Notes under the pieces: generated by a model
What the model was told of the DNA's origin: nothing
Databases searched by the model: none
The model's input: only the letters and a program-made list of their open reading frames with translations
Shown: piece after piece, positions 47,271 to 55,615 of the stretch
How the letters are laid out: every line of letters begins with the position of its first letter
Position numbering within the stretch: position 1 is the first letter of the stretch
Made by a program: the position numbers and the translations under genes
Origin: Clostridia bacterium
Lineage (GTDB): Bacteria; Bacillota; Clostridia; Christensenellales; Aristaeellaceae
Length of the DNA stretch: 64,000 nt
Assembly: GCA_030530315.1 (NCBI GenBank)
Contig: JAUMVG010000001.1
Span: forward strand, 62,001-126,000
Reading direction: 5' to 3'

Positions 47271-47328
47271 TTGACGAACGGCGCGGCGCGTGATACAATA
47301 CCCATGCTATCCCGAGTGAAAAACTCGG
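47271..47328 (+). promoter_or_regulatory. Promoter and IscR-type operator of the isc operon
   Basis: TTGACG, 17 bp, TACAAT (47294-47299). Directly downstream, CCGAGT, GAAAA, ACTCGG (47312-47328), flanked by ATC and AAT, resembles Rrf2/IscR boxes of Clostridia. The site covers the start of transcription, so autorepression is likely. Confidence 0.72.
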
Positions 47329-47379
47329 AATTACCCGGCGGGCGAAGGCACAGCCGGAATGGGAGCGGGGGTGAGCGGG

Positions 47380-47817
47380 ATGAAGCTGTCGACGCGGGGC
47401 CGTTACGGCATCCACGCGATGTACGACCTGGCGGTGAACGCGAACGGCGGACCGCAGCCGATCAAGGCCATCGCGGAGCGCGAACACATTCCGGAGGCCT
47501 ACCTGGAGCAGCTGATCGCGGTGCTGAAGCGGGAGAAGCTGGTCACCAGCACACGCGGCGCTCAGGGCGGCTATATGCTGGCGCGCAAGCCGGAGGAGAT
47601 CACCGTGGGGGACGTGCTCCGGGCGCTGGAGGGCGGCCTGAACCTGGTGGACTGCTTGGAGGAGGACGACGCCTGCGGCAAGAGCTGCGACTGCCCGACG
47701 CGGATCGTGTGGATCAAGGTGCGGGACGGACTGAACCGGATCGTGGACGGCATCACCCTGCGGGACATGATAGAGGATTACAGGTGCCAGCAGGCACAGG
47801 AGGATAAGACGACATGA
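47380..47817 (+). CDS. iscR: Rrf2/IscR-family Fe-S-responsive regulator
   Basis: Winged-helix repressor of 146 aa: MKLSTRGRYGIHAMYDLA opening, recognition region IPEAYLEQLIAVLKREKLV and the wing RGAQGGYMLAR. The Cys group CLEEDDACGKSCDC can ligate a [2Fe-2S] cluster as in IscR. It precedes iscS and iscU with an ATGA overlap and has an IscR-type box at its own promoter. With cluster bound it would repress the operon and release it under Fe-S shortage. Confidence 0.92.
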   Translation: MKLSTRGRYGIHAMYDLAVNANGGPQPIKAIAEREHIPEAYLEQLIAVLKREKLVTSTRGAQGGYMLARKPEEITVGDVLRALEGGLNLVDCLEEDDACGKSCDCPTRIVWIKVRDGLNRIVDGITLRDMIEDYRCQQAQEDKTT

Positions 47818-49007
47818 GAGTGTACATGGACAACGGCGCGACGACCCGCGTGACCGAGCCGGTCATGGCGGCGATGCAGCCCTATTTCTGCGAGATCTTC
47901 GGCAACCCCTCGTCGGTGCACGGCTTCGGCCGGGAGGCCCGCAAGGCGGTGGAGGCGGCGCGGAGCCAGGTGGCGAAGGCCCTCGGCGCGCAGCCCCGGG
48001 AGATCTACTTCACCGGCTGCGGCACCGAGGCGGACAACTGGGCCCTGCGCGGCGCGGCTTACGCCAATATCAAAAAGGGCAGGCACATCATCACCACCAA
48101 CTTCGAGCACCACGCGATCCTTCACACCTGTCAGCAGCTGGAGAAGGAGGGCTTTGAGGTCACCTACCTGCCGGTGGACAGCGAGGGCCTGGTCACGCCC
48201 GAACAGCTGGAGGCGGCCATCCGCCCGGACACCGTGCTGGTGAGCATCATGTACGCCAACAACGAGATCGGCACCATCGAGCCCATCCCGGAGCTGGCGG
48301 CGGTGGCGAAGGCGCACGGCGTGCTGTTCCACACCGACGCGGTGCAGGCCATCGGCCACGTGGAGATCGACGTGCAGGCCCAGGGCATCGACATGCTGAG
48401 CCTCTCCGGCCACAAGTTCCACGCCCCCAAGGGCATCGGCGCGCTGTACATTCGCCAGGGCGTGCGCATCCAGCGGCTGATGCAGGGCGGCGCCCAGGAG
48501 CGGGGCCAGCGTCCCGGCACCGAAAACCTGGCGGGCATCGTGGGCCTGGGCAAGGCCATCGAGCTGGCCACCGAGGATATCCCCGGCAAGGTCGCGAAGA
48601 TGACGGCCATTCGGGATCACATGATCCGGCGCATCACCGGCGAGATTCCCTATGTGCAGCTGAACGGCCACGCCACGAAGCGCATGTGCGGCAACGTGAA
48701 CCTGTCCTTCTATTTCATCGAGAGCGAGAGCGTGCTGCTCCACCTGGACCTGAGGGGCATCGCGGCGTCCTCCGGCTCCGCCTGCACCTCCGGCTCCCTG
48801 GATCCCAGCCACGTGCTGCTGGCCATCGGCGTCTCCCATGAGCACGCCAACGGCTCTCTGAGGCTGAGCCTGTGCGAGGAGAACACCCTGGAGGAGGCCG
48901 ACTACGTGGTGGACAACCTGAAGGAGATCGTGGAGAGGCTGAGGGCCATGAGCCCCCTCTACAGCGACTTCCTCAAGGGCGTTGAGACCGTGGGCACCGA
49001 CGACTGA
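47814..49007 (+). CDS. iscS: Cysteine desulfurase (NifS/IscS)
   Basis: PLP-dependent enzyme of 397 aa that takes sulfur from L-cysteine for Fe-S clusters. It has MYMDNGATT-like start (VYMDNGATTRV), the PLP region HTDAVQAIGH, Lys201 in SGHKFHAPKGIGAL forming the aldimine, and catalytic Cys324 in SSGSACTSGS on the mobile loop. Its length and loop match group I desulfurases. Translation is coupled to iscR. Confidence 0.96.
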   Translation: MRVYMDNGATTRVTEPVMAAMQPYFCEIFGNPSSVHGFGREARKAVEAARSQVAKALGAQPREIYFTGCGTEADNWALRGAAYANIKKGRHIITTNFEHHAILHTCQQLEKEGFEVTYLPVDSEGLVTPEQLEAAIRPDTVLVSIMYANNEIGTIEPIPELAAVAKAHGVLFHTDAVQAIGHVEIDVQAQGIDMLSLSGHKFHAPKGIGALYIRQGVRIQRLMQGGAQERGQRPGTENLAGIVGLGKAIELATEDIPGKVAKMTAIRDHMIRRITGEIPYVQLNGHATKRMCGNVNLSFYFIESESVLLHLDLRGIAASSGSACTSGSLDPSHVLLAIGVSHEHANGSLRLSLCEENTLEEADYVVDNLKEIVERLRAMSPLYSDFLKGVETVGTDD

Positions 49008-49082
49008 ACATAACAATACGGCGCGTCAAGTCATTCTGAGCTGAGCGAAGAAGCTTGAGACTGCTTTACAGGAGGCACGAAT

Positions 49083-49505
49083 ATGGAATATACCGAGCAG
49101 GTCATGGACCACTTCATGAATCCCCGCAACATGGGCGAGATGGACGACGCCAGCGGCGTGGGCACCGTGGGCAACGCCAAGTGCGGCGACATCATGCGCA
49201 TCTATATCAAGGTTGAAGACGACGTGATCACCGACGTGAAGTTCAAGACCTTCGGCTGCGGCGCGGCCATCGCCACGTCCAGCAAGGCCACCGAGCTGGT
49301 AAAGGGCATGACGCTGGCCGAGGCGGAGAAGCTGACCAACAAGATGGTCATGGACGCCCTGGGCGGGCTGCCGCCGGTGAAGGTGCACTGTTCCGTGCTG
49401 GCCGAGGAGGCCCTGCACGCCGCTATCCAGGACTATCGCGACCGCCTGGAGAAGGGCCTCGCGCCCCGCACCGAGGAAGACGACGAGAACGTAAGGTACG
49501 TTTGA
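49083..49505 (+). CDS. iscU: Fe-S cluster scaffold IscU/NifU-like
   Basis: 140 aa scaffold on which Fe-S clusters form before transfer. Three conserved Cys are in GNAKCGD, FKTFGCGAAIATSS and VKVHCSVLAEEALHAAI. The opening YTEQVMDHFMNPRNMGEM is the IscU signature. It follows iscS by 75 bp, completing an iscR-iscS-iscU set typical of Clostridia. No hscA/hscB or iscA is next to it. Confidence 0.96.
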   Translation: MEYTEQVMDHFMNPRNMGEMDDASGVGTVGNAKCGDIMRIYIKVEDDVITDVKFKTFGCGAAIATSSKATELVKGMTLAEAEKLTNKMVMDALGGLPPVKVHCSVLAEEALHAAIQDYRDRLEKGLAPRTEEDDENVRYV

Positions 49506-49532
49506 TTCAGCGCGCGACGGCCTCATCCCGAA

Positions 49533-49584
49533 CCGCCGCGGTAAATGGCCTTTCCCGCTTTGGAAAGGCCATTTACCGCGGCGG
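49533..49584 (+). terminator. Long perfect hairpin after iscU
   Basis: A 23-bp perfect stem (opening CCGCCGCGGTAAATGG) with a 6-nt loop, without a clear T tract. It is probably the end of the isc transcript or an RNA-stabilising structure. Confidence 0.7.
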
Positions 49585-49618
49585 TGGGGGATGGGGGCGC
49601 GGTTTTGGGAATGTACAT

Positions 49619-49681
49619 GATTAGGAAAAACGGACGGTTTCCGGGTGGGCGGGGTGTTAAGGAACACGCCGACAATCATTT
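49619..49681 (+). repeat. REP-like intergenic hairpin, copy R4
   Basis: GATTAGGAAAAACGGACGG, TTTCCGGGTGGGCGGGGTG, then GGAACACGCCGAC. It has diverged in the first arm but keeps the family order. Confidence 0.72.
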
Positions 49682-49734
49682 TTCGTTGACTTTCACGGGC
49701 ATTCATAGTATATTTGAAGCGTTCCAAGGTATCG

Positions 49735-49917
49735 GAGAGTTTATAGTTAAGAGTTTAGAGTTGAGATAATGTCAGCTGCGCACGAATCAGGCGCGAAACG
49801 GGGCGATTGTTCCCGCGAAGATGCCTGAATTGGTTGACAGACAGCATAGTTTCGTTCTTCGGCATTCTTTATCTAAACTCTTAACTCTAAACTCTTAACT
49901 CTAAACGCATAACTCTC
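49735..49917 (+). repeat. Long palindromic dispersed element, copy C
   Basis: About 183 bp with arms TAGTTAAGAGTTTAGAGTTG and the reverse CTAAACTCTTAACTCTAAAC, the latter partly duplicated. The core has GTCAGCTGCGCACGAATC, GATTGTTCCCGCGAAG and TTTCGTTCTTCGGCATTC. Same orientation as copy A. It sits directly before hflX; the 477-bp spacer is filled by the hairpin, R4 and this element. Confidence 0.78.
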
Positions 49918-49982
49918 GGGCGCCAGCCCGCCAACTTCCAAGTTACCTTCCACATCACAACACAACAACTCGGAGGCTAATC

Positions 49983-51818
49983 ATGATTCACGGCAACCTG
50001 ACCGGCATACGCGAGAGCACGCTGAACGAGCTGGAGAAGCTGTACGACGCCGAATTCGAGCGCGACGCGTTCCTGCCGGATCGGCTATTGAACATACTGG
50101 TGCGCTATACGGACCTGCTGAACCGGGAGATGCTGGTGTACCTGGGGCGGGACGGCACGGTGCTGGAGATCGCCATTGGCTCCATCGGATCCATCGCCCT
50201 GCCGGAGCTGCACCTGCGCCGCAACCTGGACCGGCTGTCCGGCTTCCGCTGCATCCACACCCATCCAGGCGGGAGCAGCCGCCTGTCCGACGTGGACCTC
50301 CAGGCGCTGCGCCTGCTGCGCTTTGACAGCATGTGCGCCGTGGGCGTGGCCGAGGGCCGCTGCACTGGCATCAGCGCGGCATTCCTGGGCGAGGTGGAGT
50401 ATGAAAACCTGTCCATCGTCGTCAAGGGCCCGGTGAAGCCCGGCCGCATTCCACAAAACCTGTGGATGAAGGAGATCGAGCTGGCCGAGGACCGGGTGAA
50501 GAAGGCCATCGAGAAGGGCGGCCTGGTGGAGGAGGCCGAGAAGGTCATGCTGATCTCCACCGACAGCGAGGAATCGCTGGACGAGCTGGCGAGCCTGGCT
50601 GAGACCGCCGGGGCGATGGTGATCACCCGGGTGATCCAGAACCGGCAGAAGCCGGACTCCGCCACCTACATCGGCAGCGGCAAGGCCGAGGAGCTCTCCC
50701 TGGTGTGCCAGGCGATGGAGATCGACCTGGCGATCCTGGACGACGAACTGACAGGGGCCCAGCAGAAGAACCTGGAGACCATACTGGGCGTGCGGGTCAT
50801 CGACCGCACGGCGCTGATCCTGGACATCTTTGCCCAGCGAGCCCAGTCCGCCGAGGGCAAGCTCCAGGTGGAGCTTGCCCAGATGAAGTACCGGCTGCCG
50901 CGGCTCACCGGCATGGGCACGGTGCTGTCCCGCCTGGGCGGCGGCATCGGCACCCGCGGTCCCGGCGAGACCCGGCTGGAGGTGGACCGCCGTCGCATCC
51001 GCAAGCGCATCGACGACCTGGAGGGCCAGCTCAAAGAGATCAAGAAGCAGCGCGACCTGCGCCGCGCCCGACGGGAGAAGACCGGCCAGATCACCGTGGC
51101 GCTGGTGGGCTACACCAATGCCGGAAAGAGCACGCTGCTGAACGCCCTCAGCGGGGCGGGGGCATATCTCCCGGAGGGAGAATTGGGCCCGGAGGACCTG
51201 ACGCCGCCTCGCTCCGGTGGATCGAGGCGCGTCACCCCGGTGCTCGTCGAGGACAAGCTGTTCGCCACGCTGGACCCGGTGATGCGCCAGGTGGAGCTGC
51301 CGGAAAACCGGGAGTGCCTGGTGGTGGACACCGTCGGCTTCATCCGCAAGCTGCCCCACCAGCTGGTGCAGGCCTTCCGATCCACGCTGGAGGAGGCGCT
51401 GTACGCCGACCTGCTGGTGGTGGTCTCCGACCTGTCCAGCCCGAATTACGCCCAGCAGCGGGCCACGGTGTTTGAGGTGCTGAACGACCTGGGCGCCTCC
51501 GATAAGCCCGTGCTGGAGGCGCTGAACAAGGCCGACCGGGTGAACGTGACCGGCATGATCGAGCCCGCCGACGCCATACTGATCTCCGCGAAGGAGGGCA
51601 AGGGGCTGGAGGAGCTCAAGGCGGAAATCAGCCGCCGGATCGCCAGCCTGCGCCACCAGGCCGAGCTGTTGATCCCCTACGACAAGGGCGCGGCGCTGTC
51701 CCTGATCCACGGCAAGGGCCTGGTGCTCGAGGAGGAATACACCGCTGAGGGCACGAGGGTGGTGTGCCTGTTGGACGCCGCGCTGTACCAAAGAGTAATG
51801 GGGTTGCTGAAAAACTAA
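49983..51818 (+). CDS. hflX: GTPase HflX with N-terminal JAMM-like domain
   Basis: Ribosome-splitting/associated GTPase of 611 aa, longer than the usual 400-430 aa. The HflX part starts near residue 190: MLISTDSEESLDELASLAETAGA, SATYIGSGKAEEL, RGPGETRLEVDRR, G1 GYTNAGKST, G3 DTVGF and G4 NKAD. The first 180 residues contain HTHPGGSSRLSDVD: His92, His94, Ser102, Asp105 fit the JAMM pattern HxHPx(n)SxxD, with Glu49 as possible upstream Glu. I recall extended HflX proteins in Clostridia, but the JAMM reading is mine. Confidence 0.9.
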   Translation: MIHGNLTGIRESTLNELEKLYDAEFERDAFLPDRLLNILVRYTDLLNREMLVYLGRDGTVLEIAIGSIGSIALPELHLRRNLDRLSGFRCIHTHPGGSSRLSDVDLQALRLLRFDSMCAVGVAEGRCTGISAAFLGEVEYENLSIVVKGPVKPGRIPQNLWMKEIELAEDRVKKAIEKGGLVEEAEKVMLISTDSEESLDELASLAETAGAMVITRVIQNRQKPDSATYIGSGKAEELSLVCQAMEIDLAILDDELTGAQQKNLETILGVRVIDRTALILDIFAQRAQSAEGKLQVELAQMKYRLPRLTGMGTVLSRLGGGIGTRGPGETRLEVDRRRIRKRIDDLEGQLKEIKKQRDLRRARREKTGQITVALVGYTNAGKSTLLNALSGAGAYLPEGELGPEDLTPPRSGGSRRVTPVLVEDKLFATLDPVMRQVELPENRECLVVDTVGFIRKLPHQLVQAFRSTLEEALYADLLVVVSDLSSPNYAQQRATVFEVLNDLGASDKPVLEALNKADRVNVTGMIEPADAILISAKEGKGLEELKAEISRRIASLRHQAELLIPYDKGAALSLIHGKGLVLEEEYTAEGTRVVCLLDAALYQRVMGLLKN

Positions 51819-51931
51819 ATACGGCTCACCGCGGAAAGCTGTGGCTGAAAACGCGATAAGATGATTGCCGGCGCGGGAAGCCCGGGAGGCGCGCGCCGCC
51901 CGGCCAGGCAGACGATGGGAGGGGGTGCGCC

Positions 51932-52135
51932 TTGAAGCCCATGCATTCCGAATGGAGGGACCGGCTGGACCACTGGCTGAGGATGTTGAGGGACGACTTC
52001 TACCCGCGGCTCCAGGGCAAGGAGGTTCCCGGCAGCAGGCTCTCGTCCATCGACCGCTCCGTGGAGAGCCACCTGGTGGCGCTGGCGGCGGAGCGCTCAC
52101 GGCTGAACGGCGGCGAGCCGATAGAGATGTATTGA
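51932..52135 (+). CDS. Small protein, 67 aa, possibly a gene remnant
   Basis: It starts at TTG with GGGAGGGGG 6 bp upstream (an in-frame ATG at 51941 is 15 bp from that site). The N-terminal part, EWRDRLDHWLRMLRDDFYPRL, resembles the N-terminus of bacterial GH38 alpha-mannosidases by eye, after which similarity stops. The rest is a basic/acidic helix. It lies 39 bp upstream of a sugar-kinase gene. It may be a truncated remnant or a genuine small protein; I cannot decide. Confidence 0.45.
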   Translation: MKPMHSEWRDRLDHWLRMLRDDFYPRLQGKEVPGSRLSSIDRSVESHLVALAAERSRLNGGEPIEMY

Positions 52136-52174
52136 ATATAGAACAGCGAATTCAAAAAGCTGGGAGGATCGACA

Positions 52175-53737
52175 ATGAAGACGGTCATCGGCGTTGATTT
52201 CGGAACTCAGGAAGCGAGGGCGCTGCTGGCGGACGCGCAGACGGGCGAGGTCCTGCGCTCCGCCGCGGTGCGGTATCCCCACGGCGTCATGCCGGGGGAC
52301 TTTGCCGACATCGGGGACTACGACGATGCCCTCGCGGCGCTGCTGGAGGCCATGGCGGCGACGGAGTACCGGCGGAGCATCGCGGGCATCTGCGTGGACG
52401 CCACGTCCCTCACCCTCGTGCCCATGACCCGGGACGGCAGGGTGCTCTGCCGCGTCCCGGGCCTTGAGGACGCGGAGCAGGCCCGGGTCAAGCTGTGGAA
52501 GCGGCACGCGGCCCAGCCCCAGGCGGACGAGGCGCTGGCGCTGGCCCGGGCCATGAACATGCCCTTCCTGGGGCGCACGGGCGGCGTCATCTCCTCGGAG
52601 TGGTCGCTGCCGAAGCTGCTGGAGATGCGGGACAAGGCGCCGGAGCTCTACCGGGAGACGGACCTGGCCCTGGACATGAGCGAGTACATGACCCTCTGCC
52701 TCACGGGGCAGCTCACGCGGGCGGTGGGCTCGCTGGGCTACAAGGGACTGTGGTTCGATGACTTGGGGTTCCCCGAGGCGCGCTATCTGGACGCGCTGCG
52801 GCCGGGCTTTGCCGGGGAGTACGCCCGTTTGATGCGCGGCAGGCCGCTGAGGCCGGGGGAGTTTGCCGGCACGCTCTGTGAAGCCTGGATGAAGCGGCTC
52901 GGGCTCGAGCAGCCGGTGGCGGTGGCCTGCGGGGCCATCGATGCCCACACGGGCATGTCCGCCCTGGGGACCTTCGGCGAGGGGGACGTCGCCCTGATCG
53001 TCGGCACCTCCAACGTGCTGTGCCTCCAGGCCGGAGCGCTGCGGGAAATCGAAGGCGTCTGCGGCATCGTTCACGACGGCATGGCGCCGGGACTCTACGG
53101 CATCGAGGCCGGCCAGAACTGCACCGGCGATATGCTCGAATGGTATGTGCGCAACGCCGTGCCGGCCCAGGTCGCCCGGGAGGCGGAGGACCGAAATGTC
53201 AGCGTGCACCAGGTGCTGTGCGAGCGCGTGCGGGAGCCCTGGCGCTGCGGGGTGTCCGTCGCGGACTGGTGGAACGGCAGCCGTTCCGCGCCCTGTGACC
53301 TGAAGCTGACGGGCCGGATCTCGGGGCTGACGCTGGCGGCCCGCCCGGAGGACCTCTACCTGGGCCTGCTGCAGGGCATCGTTTGCGGCACCCGAGCGAT
53401 CCTGGAACTCTGCGAGGGCGCGGGCCTGCCGGTGAAGCGGGTGGTGGCGACCGGAGGCATGGCGCTGAAGAACCCGCTGCTGATGGGGCAGTACGCCAAC
53501 CTCCTCCATCGGGAGATTGCCGTGGGGGACATGGCGGAGGGCCCCGCGCTGGGCGCGGCCATCCACGCTGCCGTCGCCGCGGGCATCCATCCCTCCCTGG
53601 CGGAAGCCCACGCGCACATGGGCGTGCGGCGGTTTACCGTCTATCGCCCTGAGCCGGAGCGCGCCGAAGCCTACGAGGCCCTGTATCGGCGCAACCGGGA
53701 ACTGAGAAACGCGGGTTTCAGCCCGGATGGCGATTGA
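52175..53737 (+). CDS. FGGY-family kinase, L-ribulokinase-like
   Basis: 520 aa. VIGVDFGTQEARALLAD (phosphate-1), GRTGGVISSEWSLPKLLEMRD and YMTLCLTGQLTRAVGSLGYK follow the AraB pattern. Later come the AraB-like ACGAIDAHTGMSALGTF, VGTSNVLCLQ, GIEAGQNCTGDMLEWYV and VVATGGMALKNPLLMGQYANLL. GGGAGG precedes the ATG. No epimerase or arabinose isomerase is adjacent, but the arabinofuranosidase operon 30 kb away would supply L-arabinose. L-ribulose is therefore a reasonable substrate guess. Confidence 0.88.
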   Translation: MKTVIGVDFGTQEARALLADAQTGEVLRSAAVRYPHGVMPGDFADIGDYDDALAALLEAMAATEYRRSIAGICVDATSLTLVPMTRDGRVLCRVPGLEDAEQARVKLWKRHAAQPQADEALALARAMNMPFLGRTGGVISSEWSLPKLLEMRDKAPELYRETDLALDMSEYMTLCLTGQLTRAVGSLGYKGLWFDDLGFPEARYLDALRPGFAGEYARLMRGRPLRPGEFAGTLCEAWMKRLGLEQPVAVACGAIDAHTGMSALGTFGEGDVALIVGTSNVLCLQAGALREIEGVCGIVHDGMAPGLYGIEAGQNCTGDMLEWYVRNAVPAQVAREAEDRNVSVHQVLCERVREPWRCGVSVADWWNGSRSAPCDLKLTGRISGLTLAARPEDLYLGLLQGIVCGTRAILELCEGAGLPVKRVVATGGMALKNPLLMGQYANLLHREIAVGDMAEGPALGAAIHAAVAAGIHPSLAEAHAHMGVRRFTVYRPEPERAEAYEALYRRNRELRNAGFSPDGD

Positions 53738-53827
53738 AGGGGGCGCCATATCGCTCATGGCTTTTGAATCGGTTGAAAACTGAATCTGAAATCCGTGAAG
53801 CAGTACAGGGGCATACGAGGTGAGCGC

Positions 53828-54430
53828 ATGGCGAACAACTATGAGACGATGAAGCTGCAAATGCGGGACGAGTTCCTGAAATACGATCAGGCGGCGATGA
53901 TCGGGAAGTTCGGCCTGCGCAGCGACGGTGAAAACCTCTACATCACCTTTTTCGGCACGGAATACGCTGTGGATCGCAAAACCGGCGACGTGCGCTCCGA
54001 GCGGGGCGCTGCCGGTTACAACGAGGCCATGACCATCTACGACGTGCTGTGTTGGTCCAAACCCGGCTGCAAAGCGTCGGGGCGCATGGTCAACATGGGC
54101 AGCCTGTCCACCATCCAGGGCGGCTCGCTGAGGCGCGAGGGCGACGGGCTGTTTGGCCGCTATGAAGCGGAATTCGACCAGAGGGACGAGGCGCTTGCGG
54201 CGGCTTGCGCGAAGCTGGGCGGCGTGCCGGAGGGCAAGGGCGACGTGGCCTGCCGCATTCCCATGTTTCCCTTCCTCGATGTCATGCTCCAATACTGGGA
54301 TTCCGACGACGAGTTTCCGGCGTCTCTTCAATTGTTTGTTGACGATCGAATGACGGACTTCATGCACTACGAGACGGTGTGGTTCGCGCTGTCCCATTTG
54401 CTGGAGCGGATAAAGGAGCTGATGAAATGA
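53828..54430 (+). CDS. DUF3786-family protein
   Basis: 200 aa cytoplasmic protein without membrane segments. Family-like features: YITFFGTEYAVDRKTGDV, EAMTIYDVLCWSKPGCKASGRMVN, the GDVACRIPMFPFLDVMLQYWDSDDEFPASLQLFVDD block and the C-terminal FMHYETVWFALSHLLERI. ATG 53828 has GAGGTGAG upstream. It overlaps the tag gene by 4 bp (ATGA), so the two are co-translated. Family function is unknown; several members occur in anaerobes near corrinoid enzymes, which is not the context here. Confidence 0.8.
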   Translation: MANNYETMKLQMRDEFLKYDQAAMIGKFGLRSDGENLYITFFGTEYAVDRKTGDVRSERGAAGYNEAMTIYDVLCWSKPGCKASGRMVNMGSLSTIQGGSLRREGDGLFGRYEAEFDQRDEALAAACAKLGGVPEGKGDVACRIPMFPFLDVMLQYWDSDDEFPASLQLFVDDRMTDFMHYETVWFALSHLLERIKELMK

Positions 54431-55140
54431 GGCGGGAACCCGAAGGACTGCCGGTTTTGCCCGGGCAGGGCAAAACTGACTTTGATGATTCGCGGAAACA
54501 GCAAAGCCACCGGGACATCGGACATTGCGGCTGGGCGCTTGCCGACGAATTGTCCCGCGACTATCACGATACCGAGTGGGGCGTCCCGGTGCGCGACGAC
54601 CGGCAGATGTTCGAGCATCTCACGCTGGAATGCCTGCAATGCGGGCTGAGCTGGAGCCTGATGCTGAAGAAGCGGGAGATCTTCCGCGCCTGCTTCGACA
54701 ATTTCGAATATGACAGGATCGCGGCCTACGATGAATCGGACGTCCAGCGCATCCTGAACACCGAGGGTATGCTGAGATCCGAGCGCAAGGTGCGGGCGGT
54801 CATAGGCAACGCGCGGTGCTATCAAAAGGTCCGGGAGGAGTATGGCAGCTTCTGCGGCTGGCTGTGGTGGTTTTCGGATGGCAGGACCATCGTCTACGAC
54901 GGCCACCCGGACGGCAGAATCCCGGTCAGCAACGGCCTGTCCGACAGGATCAGCCGGGAACTCAAAAAGAGGGGTTTCAAATACATCGGCGCGATCACCA
55001 TCTATTCCCATTTACAGGCCTGCGGCGTCATCAACGACCACGCGAGGGCGTGTCCGTGCTTCGATCGGATCAACGGAATGAGCCCCATTCTGAAGCTGCC
55101 GCCGGACGGCGAGGTGGGCCAGGCGCAGGCAGGACATTGA
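54427..55140 (+). CDS. tag: DNA-3-methyladenine glycosylase I (Tag)
   Basis: Base-excision enzyme of 237 aa removing 3-methyladenine. Tag signature: GHCGWA (zinc Cys), YHDTEWGVPVRDDRQMFEHLTLECLQCGLSWSLML, then KREIFRACF, and a C-terminal KYIGAITIYSHLQACGVINDHARAC with the second zinc-ligand pair. An N-terminal stretch of about 40 aa precedes the usual start. An alternative ATG within the first 40 codons is not seen, so the overlap start at 54427 is kept. Confidence 0.9.
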   Translation: MRREPEGLPVLPGQGKTDFDDSRKQQSHRDIGHCGWALADELSRDYHDTEWGVPVRDDRQMFEHLTLECLQCGLSWSLMLKKREIFRACFDNFEYDRIAAYDESDVQRILNTEGMLRSERKVRAVIGNARCYQKVREEYGSFCGWLWWFSDGRTIVYDGHPDGRIPVSNGLSDRISRELKKRGFKYIGAITIYSHLQACGVINDHARACPCFDRINGMSPILKLPPDGEVGQAQAGH

Positions 55141-55238
55141 TATGCCGTTCACGCAAGCCATACTGCCCCGGTTCCGGGACGCTAATGAGGCACAGAAGCG
55201 CGAGGGAACGTCGATTCCAGTGATTCATATTTGATAAT

Positions 55239-55275
55239 AAACACCATGTCGGCTGGACTGACGTGGTGTTTGTTA
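55239..55275 (+). terminator. Terminator after tag
   Basis: AAACACCATGTC and GACGTGGTGTTT pair (one mismatch) across GGCTGGACT, followed by GTTATT. Confidence 0.65.
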
Positions 55276-55288
55276 TTGGAATGTATGC

Positions 55289-55352
55289 GATTATAAAAAC
55301 GGAACGTTTTCCGGGTCGGCGGGTTCTGAAGGAACACGCCGACAATCATTAT
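55289..55352 (+). repeat. REP-like intergenic hairpin, copy R5
   Basis: GATTATAAAAACGGAACG, TTTTCCGGGTCGGCGGGTTC, TGAAG, GAACACGCCGAC, almost identical to R2 over 60 bp. Confidence 0.8.
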
Positions 55353-55442
55353 GGGACAGGGAACTGCCGGCAGACAAACCTGTTTCCGGAAGGGCGCGAC
55401 CCTATATTGAAGGAATTGTTTGGAAAGCGGAGGCGAAAAAGA

Positions 55443-55472
55443 CTGACAAGTACCAATGCGCTGTGGTATAAT
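55443..55472 (+). promoter_or_regulatory. Promoter of the hydantoinase-S9 operon
   Basis: CTGACA, 18 bp, TATAAT; start expected near 55479, giving a leader of about 137 nt. Confidence 0.65.
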
Positions 55473-55615
55473 GCTGGCATGGAACAGGAGCGCCGCTATG
55501 AAAGCAGCCTCTGGGGCGCCCATGAGGCTGCGGGGAATGGGTGATGTTCCATATCCGAGGATAGCCGTGTACTTGAAGCAGGAAAACCGGATTGAGTTTT
55601 CCCGGGAGGGAAACG

